Position numbers and translations under genes: made by a program. A DNA stretch of 64,000 bases from Pararge aegeria (lineage: Eukaryota > Arthropoda > Insecta > Lepidoptera > Nymphalidae): positions 10,964,701-11,028,700 of the forward strand of contig NC_053180.1 of the NCBI RefSeq assembly GCF_905163445.1, given 5' to 3'. Each line of letters begins with the position of its first letter. Within the stretch, counting starts at the first letter, position 1. This document shows, piece by piece, positions 34,485 to 44,275 of the stretch. The notes under the pieces were generated by a model, which saw only the letters and a program-made list of their open reading frames with translations, searched no databases and was not told where the DNA came from.

Positions 34485-35150
34485 TGTTCGGCACGGAACT
34501 GCAATTTTCTAAACAATAAAACTCAATACTCAACCCGGAATTCGAAACCAAGATCAGAAGTCTTTAAGTCTTGTCGAACTTCCTAACCTCTTTTAAAACT
34601 TTTTTGCTACGGAGATTTTCAATTTTTATATTGGGCTGACACTCTTAATTCTAAGTTTGAAAATATTTCTTGCAAATTATGTGAAAATTTACTTTTCAAA
34701 CTTCATTATTTTTATGTACCTACTTAATTTATATTTGGAACCAGTCTAGAGGTCCGACTATAGAAGTTCGAACCCTACTCTAGTATTGGATCAAAACGCG
34801 GTACGCTCGCTCGTGTGAGTCAGGTGTGAAAGTAATACGTTATTGCCGTGTGCATCAAAGTTTAAATACTTTTAAGTTAAATAATTAATATTCATATTTG
34901 TGAGATATAAAATTAACTACTTATAAGATTAAATAAAAAATATGCACCTAAATGTTTTAAAGCAACACATTTTTTTTTTAAATAACTGTTAGATCATACA
35001 CGCATAAAACAATATTATGTATACACTAAAAATGTATAAATTAAAAAAAAAGTAAGTCGTAAATTAAAAAAAGCAAAATAGTTCATCATCATTATTTGGA
35101 CAGAATTGCAAAAAGCAAATTAGAAAAGACCAAATAGAAGATCCTGTGAT
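34485..35150. other. Unannotated AT-rich stretch
   Basis: Nothing recognised apart from a possible decayed tRNA-SINE head near 34745-34790 (gaagttcgaaccctactcta). Confidence 0.25.
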
Positions 35151-35167
35151 TTAACTAGCAAAGTGAA

Positions 35168-35409
35168 AATTTTTTTTAGAGAAGTTCAAAAACATTTAAT
35201 CGAGATCTTTTAACTGTCACTGGATTTCAAAAAAGGTTTACTTTAAAATACTTTTTACCCTTCAAAGCTTGCATTGCGGATATTGTGCGGTACAAGCTTG
35301 GAACCGCAGGTGTTCGCTTTTTATTTGGTACAGATTCCGCGCTCGGTGCCGGCATGTGGTATGTGGTGCCATTAATATTGCAAACGTTGCACATCCCATG
35401 CACATAATT
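35168..35409 (+). other. Open frame without start, possible exon or repeat
   Basis: One plus-strand frame is open for about 80 codons from near 35168 to TAA at about 35409. It passes through IADIVRYKLGTAGVRFLFGT and DSALGAGMWYVVPLILQTLH. The GC-rich middle contrasts with the surroundings. No ATG opens it and no clear acceptor precedes it, and the minus strand is also open for 64 codons over the same bases. It may be a repeat or an old retroposed fragment. No family assigned. Confidence 0.2.
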
Positions 35410-35726
35410 AGGTTTTTAAGTGAAATTTCATTGCGCTTTGATTTGTTTTTCCGCACAGAGTAGCTCTCAAACTGTCTCTTTAATAAACTTTCTTTCTAAG
35501 GTTGGAACCTTATTTATGTATTTTTTTTTGCTGAATAAATCTTGTAAAGTAATATATGGCGTAGTCGAATAGGAAGCAATAAATGAAACCTAAACTAAAC
35601 TCCTTGATTTATGACGTATACAAGACTTGAGTAACCCATAAATAAATAATTCATATTATTCTAATTTTAAAAGCAAATGTCTGAAATATATAATATAAGA
35701 CATCTATGGTGATAAACGAATAACAA

Positions 35727-35734
35727 TATAAATA
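35727..35734 (+). promoter_or_regulatory. TATA-like box upstream of the 36061 gene
   Basis: TATAAATA about 330 bases before the ATG at 36061. In such AT-rich DNA the motif is weak evidence by itself. Confidence 0.2.
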
Positions 35735-36060
35735 CCCAGTAGTGAAAAAGACCGACCAAAGTCCGACTCAACTCGGCTAAAAAGTAAGATTTCGCAATTA
35801 TTTATAAAAACTATAATCTCTAAACTCGTTGATACGAAATGGGTAAACCAATTTACTTCTTTGACATCTTCATATTATTTATAACCATTATGTTATTATT
35901 TACAAGCATTTAATAAATTTAATTTATTAATTGTGACCGAATAGAAAATCGACTAAAAATATAATTGTTAGAATAAAAGTACAAAAACCAATGAAACGAT
36001 AATGTTATACCTTTACATTTTAGTCGTAGTATCTAAAATCTAAAGAAGAAATAAAATGTT

Positions 36061-37708
36061 ATGATGACGTCTACTGAAATAGAAACTGACATTCACAATA
36101 AAGAAAGTATCAAAATAAGCATAGACGCATCATCTAATGAAACAAGTGGCAATGAAATTAAAATGGTGGATGAAAGAAGTGATAAGACTGAACCAAAATT
36201 GACTAATTTTAAAAGTGATAATACTATAGATTTATTGGGTGTACCGAGAAATGGACATCGTATGTCCTTTATGGAAGAAGAGAGCGTAAAAGAAAGGATG
36301 AGACTGTCTCTGTTGAAGCAGTGCTCAGCCATTTTGAAACAAGGGGACCAGAGGTATAGCAAGGAGACGTTGCATCGTACTTTTCAAGATGAGGTAAGAA
36401 CTGAGTCATTTAGTACCATAATTTAATATAAGTTTAACTTGATAAACGTAATTATCAATCAATCAATCAGAAATACTTTATTGCAGACATTAAAAATATA
36501 AATTAAATAAATAACAAAGGTACATGTAATTTCAATTTGTGTAACAAAGGTGGCTTTATCACTTACAGTCATTTCTTCCAGTCAACCATTTTGAGAAATG
36601 GAAAATAAACTAAATAGTAATTAGTTGTTTTGAAAATGTTAATTCTTTTCGGAATTGGTCTTGAATTCTAAACGTACGTAATACCCAATTGAAAAGTCAT
36701 CGAAATCGCAATCGTCCTCATATTTTGTATTAGATTTTACTTTCATTATTTGACGTTTGGCCACGTAACTAGCAGTGTCCCAAAACGAGTAAAAATAATA
36801 ATTTACGTAAATTAAAGATTGATGTCCGCTGAGGAGCGCCACGCCAAATGTTACTATTGAATACTTACAATTAAAATAAAAACAAGCTTAGTTACCTGTC
36901 TAATGCTTTAGAAAAATCCTTTAAAATAGTAACACTTTAATAAAACAACAGACCAAACATATTACAACCCACTTTGCATCAGTGGTAATTAAATTTTAAA
37001 TTTCATATGTTGAAGCTCTCTTATTAACGATTTCTCCGCCTACTCTTATTCTTAAGTTCACCTAGGACGTGTAACAATGTGAAGAAATATCCTATTGAAA
37101 TTTAAAATTATTTATCGTTTTAAACATACTCACTGTCACTTCGTAAAAATGAATTCGTGATATTCAATGAAAATCTGTTCGGAGAAGAGGATTTCTTAAG
37201 AGAGGATATTGTGATGATATTCTCATATAAAAGACGCTCTCTTTGCCAGTTTCGCCACGATACCCAACCATCCTCAGGAGATGTTAATTTCACAAGTAAC
37301 AACAACAATTGCAAAACACAGATTTATCACTTGGATATTTGAAATTTTCGGACTGAGTCATTCTTCAATTATTTAGATGATGAAAGTTATCTTAGAAATA
37401 AACATATAATTACTCGCTGTTTTCGTGGCTCCAGATTCTTCTCATTTGCATACATTTAATATAAAAATCGTAAATTCTTAATGGTGATATCGTCCTGCCA
37501 CTTACCTAATGAAAGGCAAAATCTGTAATTTAAATGTTATGTCGCTAGCATTAAGCTTCATATTCCTTTTATGATATCGTTTTTTTGCGAAGTGAATTTT
37601 GCAATAACCTCAATGTTTTAAGAGGATAAATTTCTTGTACGTTTATTGCATCATCACGAAGTTGTGGGTTCCGAAATGGCGGAAATTCTAGTAAAGCTGC
37701 TAAAATAG
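36061..37708 (+). CDS. Small gene of unknown function (two exons proposed, about 138 aa)
   Basis: Exon 1 is 36061-36393. An in-frame TAA nine bases before the ATG fixes the start (MMTSTEIETDIHNKE...), and it ends in QDE at a good donor (GTAAGA) in phase 0. The proposed exon 2 is 37625-37708, after gttttaagag. It is in phase 0, reads DKFLVRLLHHHEVVGSEMAE then ILVKLLK, and ends in TAG. AATAAA follows at 37780-37785. The N-terminal half is acidic, polar and low-complexity; residues from about 60 (LLGVPRNGHRMSFMEEESVK) to the end look helical and folded. No signal peptide or membrane segment. I do not recognise the family. Exon 1 is fairly secure; exon 2 rests on phase, composition and the poly(A) signal. 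The protein could instead be longer with other exons. Confidence 0.5.
36639..37272 (-). CDS. Possible two-exon minus-strand gene 3' end inside the intron of the 36061 gene
   Basis: Minus-strand exon 37272-37130 lies between an acceptor (ttaacatctcctgag) and a donor GTATGT; it reads DGWVSWRNWQRERLLYENII, then TISSLKKSSSPNRFSLNITN and SFLRSDS. A second exon, 36828-36639, follows an acceptor (ggcgctcctcag). It reads GHQSLIYVNYYFYSFWDTAS, YVAKRQIMKVKSNTKYEDDC and DFDDFSIGYYVRLEFKTNSE, then KN and a stop. The junction codon (GA+C) keeps the frame. Neither part has a recognised family and no upstream exon is evident. The first exon is also open on the plus strand, so one of the two readings there is chance. 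Confidence 0.3.
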
Positions 37709-37779
37709 TTTAGTCGATGATTTAATACGTATCTACGGATAAACTATCAGTAAATTAACTGTATATAATTATTTTTCAT

Positions 37780-37785
37780 AATAAA
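37780..37785 (+). terminator. Poly(A) signal of the 36061 gene
   Basis: AATAAA 72 bases after the proposed stop at 37706-37708. Confidence 0.35.
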
Positions 37786-37874
37786 TAGTCAGAATCATTA
37801 AAAATAATGCCGCGTAAGTTATTATTCGAAGAAAAAAATAGCCCATTCAATATACGGTTCATTTTATCTGACTA

Positions 37875-38150
37875 TCATTATCATTATCGACCGGCCCACT
37901 ACAGGACACGGGTCACCTCTCAGAAAGTATTTAGGTCGTATTGGCCAGCGTGGTGACCACCAATGCGGGTTGGAAGACTTCTCACTATCAGGTGCAGAAG
38001 TTATTTGTGGGATTGACTAATGCTTTTATAATATGATTCCCAAGGTAATTTTGGACCTACCAATGCATAACTTTAAACAATGTGTTAAAACACAGATATG
38101 TGTAAGCATGTTCCCTTACGATGTTTTGTTCACCATAAAGACTAAACAAA
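37875..38150 (+). repeat. Metulj-like SINE, diverged
   Basis: cgaccggcccactacaggac, acgggtcacctctcagaaag, ggccagcgtggtgaccacca, atgcgggttggaagacttct, and after unrelated bases cccttacgatgttttgttca. Confidence 0.6.
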
Positions 38151-38159
38151 ATTGTATTG

Positions 38160-39105
38160 ACTAAACAATAATAAAATGCATCCAGTTAAGGTTAAAATTT
38201 GTAAAAGTAAAACGGGTGTTCTGATGCCCATTTATAAAATTATTCGAGACGATGGTCAATATAAAGATTCACAGAATTATTAAGTATTTGTTTTCGAGTA
38301 ATACCAGTGTAATTTAGCATCGTAAAATGCGAAATCACATTTTTAAGCAATGCGATGTTAATTGGTAGGGAAACCATGTTTTTTTGTAGAAATTCCTTGT
38401 GGTGAATCTATTCGAATTAATATTTCACAACGAATGTTATTAAGCTAGCAAATTAAGCTATGAATACCATTTAATAGGAGTAGAGCTTTGTATTTCTGCC
38501 GCCAAGCAGTATTGCTGTGTAGCAATAAAGCAATATTGTGTGTGTGTATGTTGTGTGTTGTGTGTGTGTGTGCCCTTCACACAGAAGGGTGTGGTTACTG
38601 GGGTAATTACAAGCACATAAGGTTTACGACTTACGTACCAGGTTGATGGGCACAGGGTGGCACTTTGTAGGACATGTTGATGGCATACCTGAAAAGTGTT
38701 GCTCCTTTTTTATGGGCGATGATAGCCCACTTACCACCACGTGGATGGCGTCCATCTGCGTTTTCTTGGTTGGCTATTACTATAAAAAACCAGATAATAA
38801 CAAAAATTACAATAATGCAATAGAATAGCCGTTAGATTCGCAAACAAACTTAAATCTGTTACTCTCTCGGTATATTTAAAAAAATTATATTATGATCGTA
38901 TTTTAGTAACCGCGTGTGGTCATGCTACTACAGTAGGTACATATGCACATCTTGTGCCGCAAGAAGCTGAAACAGGTAAGTAATATGTTAATAAAATTTA
39001 CTTAGGGAATTCGAGGTACCTTTTAAATTTATAAAAGCATTTATTTATATCTTTATAAGTCCCTACGCGAAATTATATACGATACATTTATTCATTAAAT
39101 ATAAT
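38160..39105. other. Mostly unannotated; TG-rich microsatellite inside
   Basis: A (TG)n-rich run with interruptions occupies about 38538-38573, followed by a small cccttc/gaaggg inverted repeat. No gene seen. Confidence 0.4.
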
Positions 39106-39109
39106 ATCA

Positions 39110-39205
39110 ACTACCTCGTTGGTCTGGTTGCTGCTGGTTTTGGGATTTATCCCGGGTAACTATAAGAATGTATTAAATTCTCAGTACCAGTCTGAAGTTA
39201 GGAAA
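39110..39205 (+). repeat. Decayed tRNA-headed SINE
   Basis: actacctcgttggtctggtt (A-box like), then ttgggatttatcccgggtaa. Related to 57185-57310. Confidence 0.4.
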
Positions 39206-39439
39206 TTGGCGTTAATTGTAATTGTTAAATAGTATTCTAAAGAAAAAGATATCTACCTTCCAGTTTTTTTTGATCTACCAGGGTCAATAATTATGCAAAA
39301 CATAGTACATATTTCTGTGAGACGGGCCGTTCAGAATAACAAATCTTATTTCTTTGTTTATAAATACCATTATTTTGGGGCTGATTATTCCTGTAATAAA
39401 ATCTAGCCTATGTTAGTTTTAGGTAGGTAGGTAGGACTT

Positions 39440-39737
39440 CGACTTTACTTTCGTGGTGCTGAGTTCGATTCCCAGCAAACGCACATAACTTGAAAGTTAG
39501 AGGTGCATCTAACTTTCAAGTTATGTGCGTTTTAACCAATTTGAATATAATTTGCTTCATAAAAGGAAATATCGTGAGGAAACCGGCATGCCTTCTGAGG
39601 TTCTTCATAATGTTATCAAAAATGTGCGGAGTCCACCAATCCGCACTGGGCCAGCGGGTTGGACTACGGCCTTGACCCCTTCTTGTTATAGGGGACCGGT
39701 GCCTTGTAGTGGGCCGGTACCTAATGTGAAAGAATGA
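39440..39737 (-). repeat. Metulj-like SINE, minus orientation, interrupted by a new hairpin
   Basis: ctgagttcgattcccagcaa, then the hairpin, then aatatcgtgaggaaaccggc, cttctgaggttcttcataat, ggagtccaccaatccgcact, ggccagcgggttggactacg and gtgccttgtagtgggccggt. The order is otherwise typical. Confidence 0.7.
39477..39532. repeat. Perfect inverted repeat, 25-bp arms, 6-base loop
   Basis: Arms 39477-39501 and 39508-39532; the left begins aaacgcacataacttgaaag. The loop is ggtgca. It lies inside a SINE in which one arm belongs to the normal SINE sequence. Confidence 0.9.
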
Positions 39738-39821
39738 TTAAAATCCGTTTAGTCGTTTTATCCGTTACGCCGATTACAAATACCTAAACAGACAATCGTT
39801 TCCTTCTTATAATATTAATAT

Positions 39822-40270
39822 ACTAGCTGTTGCCCGCGACTTCGTCTGCGTTTGATTTTGTTTTTTGATGTGGCATTAAATTTAGTTGTAGATCTAAAAA
39901 AAATTAAAGTATTCAGTATCGCTAAGCCTTAAATGAGGGGTTTGCTGCTGTCCACTGAGGAGTTCTGTCCTCTATCTCCAACCACAGTTTGGGCATAATT
40001 AAACTCATATTATAACCTCTAAAAATAATTATTTACGAGTAAATCGGTTATAATTTGTCAGAGTTATGGTGTAAAATCGTCTAACACTCATCTCCTCTCC
40101 CAAAGGAACCGAGCTTAATGTCGGCATAAAACTAAAATTTACCTTTTTAAATATTACTTCTAACACTTCCAAGAATATGTGTACAAAGTTTCATGAGGAT
40201 CGGTTAAGTAGTTTTTGCGTGAAAGCGTAACAAACAAACTTACATTCACATTTATAATATTAGTAGGGAT
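39822..40270 (+). repeat. SINE-like element 'ctagctgttgcccgcgacttcgt', left member of an inverted pair
   Basis: Starts actagctgttgcccgcgact, passes tattcagtatcgctaagcct, gaggagttctgtcctctatc, tatggtgtaaaatcgtctaa, tttcatgaggatcggttaag, and ends atttataatattagtaggga at 40270. The same element lies in opposite orientation at 42991-43424. Confidence 0.75.
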
Positions 40271-40341
40271 AAATTTGGCATCTTGTATAAAGTAACTATA
40301 CAGAGTCAGGCCTAGGATAGGCATTTAATGTAAGTGCATGA

Positions 40342-40599
40342 AACTGTAAAATTGAGACTTTTTGTCGTCCTTAAATATATCCAGCCTAGTAATAGTCACA
40401 GAGATTTTCAAATTACGCGGGAGATATAACTGTCAAATTGAGACTTTTTGTCGTCCTTAAATATACCCAGCCTTGTAATAGTCACAGAGATTTTCAAATT
40501 ACGCGGGAGATATAACTGTCAAATTGAGACTTTTTGTCGTCCAAAAATATACCCAGCCTAGTAATAGTCAAAGAGATTTTCAAATTACGCGGGAGATAT
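40342..40599. repeat. Tandem repeat, three copies of an 86-bp unit
   Basis: Units begin (aactgt) at 40342, 40428 and 40514, exactly 86 bases apart. Each contains attgagactttttgtcgtcc, agcct-gtaatagtca and caaattacgcgggagatat. Copies differ by only a few bases. Confidence 0.85.
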
Positions 40600-41110
40600 T
40601 TCAGTACACAAGTGTGTGCGCAAACACAGGTGCACTCTCTATTCCCTCACTCTCACTGTTCGATGGAACGGTAGATCGGACTCGACCGCAAAGAGATCAG
40701 GCGCAGCACGGCTAATATGGGCTGTAGACAATTATCTCCCCGGGGATAGGATAAAAATTTAACTTCTCCCACAGCTTCATTAACTCTAAGAGAATTGGCG
40801 TACAAGTGGAAAAAATATCCACATATCCATATAATTATAAACAGGGCTAAACTTATCCTATTCTATGTTGGCGTGCTTTAGCAGGTGGACACGTTAATTA
40901 TATCCCCGGTCAGGGGATATAATCGGGGGATATAATTTCTCCTACCTGGTCTGGCCCAGTAGGACCGACAGCTTAACGTGCTTTGCGTGGCATAGAGGTG
41001 GATCACTGCAAATTTCCAACTCCATTTAATTTGGCCGACCTGGATTGCACCCGGGACTTCGTGATCAGCAGGTGAACATGCTCACTCACACAAAGAGCCA
41101 GTTTACGTTA
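40600..41110 (+). repeat. Dispersed repeat split by a nested element
   Basis: Left part: agtacacaagtgtgtgcgca, ggtgcactctctattccctc, gatggaacggtagatcggac. Right part, after about 260 bases: taggaccgacagcttaacgt, gctttgcgtggcatagaggt, ctggattgcacccgggactt and cgtgatcagcaggtgaacat. The parts are continuous in sense (caggcgcag ... ggaccgacagc), with the 40708-40967 element between them. The 86-bp tandem array abuts the left end and may belong to it. Confidence 0.5.
40708..40967. repeat. Nested repeat 'gcacggctaatatgggc ... ggggatataat', copy A
   Basis: acggctaatatgggctgtag, ctccccggggataggataaa, ctcccacagcttcattaact, acaggg-taaactt, ttagcaggtggacacgttaa, then two copies of a ggggatataat word around 40915-40940. 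It is opposite in orientation to the copies at 41875 and 42113. Confidence 0.6.
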
Positions 41111-41514
41111 ACTCTTCTTCACACATTAGGGTATCATGGTTCTGAAAGTGTAGGGTACACATTACTATTTTAATGTTGCGCATTATAACAAGGTTCTCCA
41201 CACACGTTCCGCTAATTTAAATCAGTAATGTTCAAAATCCTATCTAAAGGCTTTATCTGAGCTGTAAACGGTACAAGATAATTTAGGATAGCCTCGTGAG
41301 TAACACGCCTGTCCGTGTATAATGTTAAAGTCGTGACGCTGGCTGTGACGATCGATCTCAATATTGTCACGCGTGGCCGTGTGAGGGTTATATGGGCTTA
41401 GATAGAATAGATGATCTTAGATTACTTTAACTGCCAGCTGACCCGACAAAAATATTGAGAGGAGGACGGGACAATTTGGGATTATCTTGATTGTGTAGAT
41501 GTACACTATTTTAT

Positions 41515-41725
41515 TTGTATCCTAATTATAAATGGAAATGTGTGTTTGTTTGTCTTTCTTTCATGCCATAACAAAGCAACCAATCAATTTGATTTTTGGT
41601 TTAAAATTAGTTGAAAGGACGGAGAGTAACCTAGGCTACTTTTCTAATCCTAGGAACACAAACGGTTACCACCGGGATTGCAAGAAATCGTTATAAACGT
41701 GGACAAAAATCGCAGGCGACAGCTA
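41515..41725 (-). repeat. SINE-like element, minus orientation
   Basis: aaatggaaatgtgtgtttgt, aattagttgaaaggacggag, agtaacctaggctacttttc and gacaaaaatcgcaggcgaca. Confidence 0.5.
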
Positions 41726-41874
41726 CTGTAGTAATAATTGACGGACTGACGGACTGCAGTACTTTAAACAATTTAAACAGAAGCCGTGTACATCAACTTG
41801 AGGCATAGATGTAAAGCCTCGTATACCTGGATTGACACCGGTAACGCTCTTCATATCGTAACAACAGGGCTAGC

Positions 41875-42112
41875 ACAGGCAGGAGACAAAAATTATATCC
41901 CCTGACAGGGATATAATTTAACGTGTCCAGCTGCTAAATAACGGGAATGTTCCCGTTATTTAGGAATAGGAGAAGTTTACTCCCGTTTATTATTACACAT
42001 ATATTATTTGAATATCATGTCTACCTGTGCTCTGAGAGTTGATGAAGCTGTGGGAGAAGATAAATTTTTATCCTTTCTCCGGGAATATAATTGTCTCCTG
42101 CCCATGCTAGCC
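41875..42112. repeat. Nested-repeat family, copy B (tandem with copy C)
   Basis: gggctagcacaggcaggaga, tatatcccctgacagggata, acgtgtccagctgctaaata, aataggagaagtttactccc, gtttattattacacatatat, gagttgatgaagctgtggga and ttgtctcctgcccatgctag. Contains the 26+2 base palindrome at 41935-41962 that copy C lacks. Confidence 0.7.
41935..41962. repeat. Perfect palindrome, 13-bp arms, 2-base loop
   Basis: Left arm taaataacgggaa (41935-41947) is exactly mirrored at 41950-41962; loop TG. Confidence 0.9.
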
Positions 42113-42305
42113 GTGCTGGTTATATCCCCTGACAAGGGATGTAATTGACGTGACAACCTGCTAAATAACGTGAACATGGAATAGGAGAAGTTTACTCCCG
42201 TTTATTATTACACATATATTATTTGAATATTATTTCTACTTGTGCGTCAGTGCTCTGAGAGTTCATAAAGCTGTGAAGATAATTTTTTATCGCTCTATCA
42301 CAAAA
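42113..42305. repeat. Nested-repeat family, copy C
   Basis: Repeats copy B in the same orientation: tatatcccctgacaagggat, cctgctaaataacgtgaaca, tggaataggagaagtttact, gtttattattacacatatat, tgagagttcataaagctgtg. About 230 bases separate equivalent positions in B and C. Confidence 0.7.
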
Positions 42306-42990
42306 TACTCTATTACTCAGCACTTTTATTTTGCATGAGGTTATTTCCTATCGGTCTCGAATTAATTTCTAATTGTAAAGGCGTTGATTAACAAAATAAT
42401 AAGTATTAGTGGTAAAAACGGAGCAATTTGGGGCAACTTTTTCTGTCTGTCACAAACTAAATAGAGGTGCTTCTCTCTACCTCTCTCTTCTACCCACTTT
42501 TACTTACTTAAAACAACCGAGGTTTTAATATATTTGACTGCGAATTAAAAATAATGCATTACAAAAAGGACAAAAACTACATAATAAAATTTTTCAAATG
42601 AAAATTTCATATTTTGTACGATCCGAAACAATTATTTTTATTTAAGGACCATATAGATAGTTTTTGAATGAAAATAAAAGTATAAAATGAAAGCTTCTTT
42701 TGTTTGCGAACATAAACTACGGAACCTGTTTTTTTACTACCAAACCTTAAGCTGAACTCATTTCAGAGGGAGATAGCATAGAAAATATTTGTATCCCTTT
42801 CCAACATACTGAAATATTAAACACTTTAAGAGACGGCATGAATAAAACATCGACGTGTCGCCGTATCGATCACACCCTAATGATCTATCGATCAGTGATC
42901 TAACTATGATATACGTGCGCGGTGTCCAGGAGTTATGATCATAACATTTATGGTTGACTAGATATTGTCAGGCAGACTTATGGCTGATGA

Positions 42991-43424
42991 ATCCCTACCA
43001 ATATTATAAATGTCAATGTAAGTTTGTTTGTTAAGCTTTCACGCAAAAACCACTTAACCGATCCTCATGAAACTTTGTACACATATTCTTGGAAGTATTA
43101 GAAGTAATAAAGGATACTTTTTATCCCGACATTAAGCTCGGTTGATGATTTTACACCATAACTCCGACAAATTATAACCGATTTAAATAATTATTTTTGT
43201 ATTATAAAGGTTGTAATATGTGTTTTAATTTTGGCCAATCTTTGTGTAGATTTGATGAATGTGTTTGAAGATAGAGGACAGAACTCCTCAGCGGATAGCA
43301 GCAAACCCCTCAATCAAGGCTTAGCGATACTGAATACTTAAATTTTTTTTAGATGTACAACTAAATTGAATGCCATATCAAAAAACAAAATCAAACGCAG
43401 ACGAAGTCGCGGGCAACAGCTAGT
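42991..43424 (-). repeat. SINE-like element, right member of the inverted pair
   Basis: Starts atccctaccaatattataaa, passes ccgatcctcatgaaactttg, tttacaccataactccgaca, gaggacagaactcctcagcg, cttagcgatactgaatactt, and ends cgcgggcaacagctagt. This is the reverse complement of 39822-40270. Confidence 0.75.
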
Positions 43425-43534
43425 ACAAAATAAAGTAGGTAAATTCTTTAGTATTTTTAATACCCCACACAAAAAGAGGGGTTTGATAATACTTATTATA
43501 ACGTGAAGGTACTACTAGTTACTACTCCTTGCAC

Positions 43535-43705
43535 CGTCTACTGGTTGGCGTGTTCAACTATCACGGGGTCCTGGATTCGATTATCGGGTCGGGTCGATAA
43601 CTGAAGAACTTGTATTGGTTTTCCGTAAAAAATTCTTAGTACCTACAAGTCCTGTAGCTGTAGGTTCTGTATTGATTAGAATTGTTAAAGCCCTGTAAAC
43701 TCTCT
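43535..43705 (+). repeat. tRNA-headed SINE fragment
   Basis: cacggggtcctggattcgat, tatcgggtcgggtcgataac, aagccctgtaaactctctgg. B-box like gattcgat word without a foldable tRNA. Confidence 0.4.
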
Positions 43706-43859
43706 GGTTTCATGCTCGGAAACCAGATTTCAAACATAAATAAAAACACATCAAAATCGATCCATTGGGAAATTATAAGGCTGTGAGAGACACAATGGTG
43801 TAAAAATAACAGAGCTTACAACCTTTACGCTACTTCATTTTGACGATTATTACCTACCA

Positions 43860-44127
43860 CATATTGCAGTCTAAGATGGTAGCGGACTAACCTGTTAGGG
43901 AGTCATTCCCCTAATCAATTCCTACGCGACATCGCTTCGGGACACTAAATCGCTTAGCGGCACAACTTTGTCGGTAGGGTGGTAACTAGCCACGGCCAAA
44001 GCCTCCCACCAGACCAGATCAGAGAAAATTCAGAAATTATAAATTCCCAAATTGCCCCGGCTGGGAATCGAACCAGGGACCCCCTGTTTAAATTTACAGC
44101 CCTCGCCGTTGCGCCAGGGAGGTTATC
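43860..44127 (-). repeat. tRNA-headed SINE (second family), minus orientation
   Basis: On the minus strand the head reads tggcgcaacggcgagggctg ... ctggttcgattcccagccgg, then gcaatttgggaatttataat, and ends with ggttagtccgctaccatctt. Same family as 29570-29835. Confidence 0.65.
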
Positions 44128-44275
44128 AAACACAGTTCTCCGTAATGTTCACAAAGGCGTGCGGAGTCTACCAATCCGCACTTGACCAGCGTGGTGGATT
44201 ACGGCCTAAACTCTTCACATTTGGAGAGGAGAACTGTGCTCCGTATTGGCCGGTAATGGTTTGATAATGATGACG
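44128..44275 (-). repeat. Metulj-like SINE 5' part, minus orientation
   Basis: cacaaaggcgtgcggagtct, accaatccgcacttgaccag, cgtggtggattacggcctaa, ccgtattggccggtaatggt, then tgataatgatgacgatg. Directly abuts the previous SINE. Confidence 0.7.

Noticed and set aside
40342..40599. Possible CRISPR-like array
   Set aside because: Three adjacent 86-bp units with no alternating spacers, in an animal genome; a simple tandem repeat.
44052..44125. tRNA-like sequence at the end of the 43860 repeat
   Set aside because: A and B box words only, attached to a dispersed SINE body; not a foldable tRNA.
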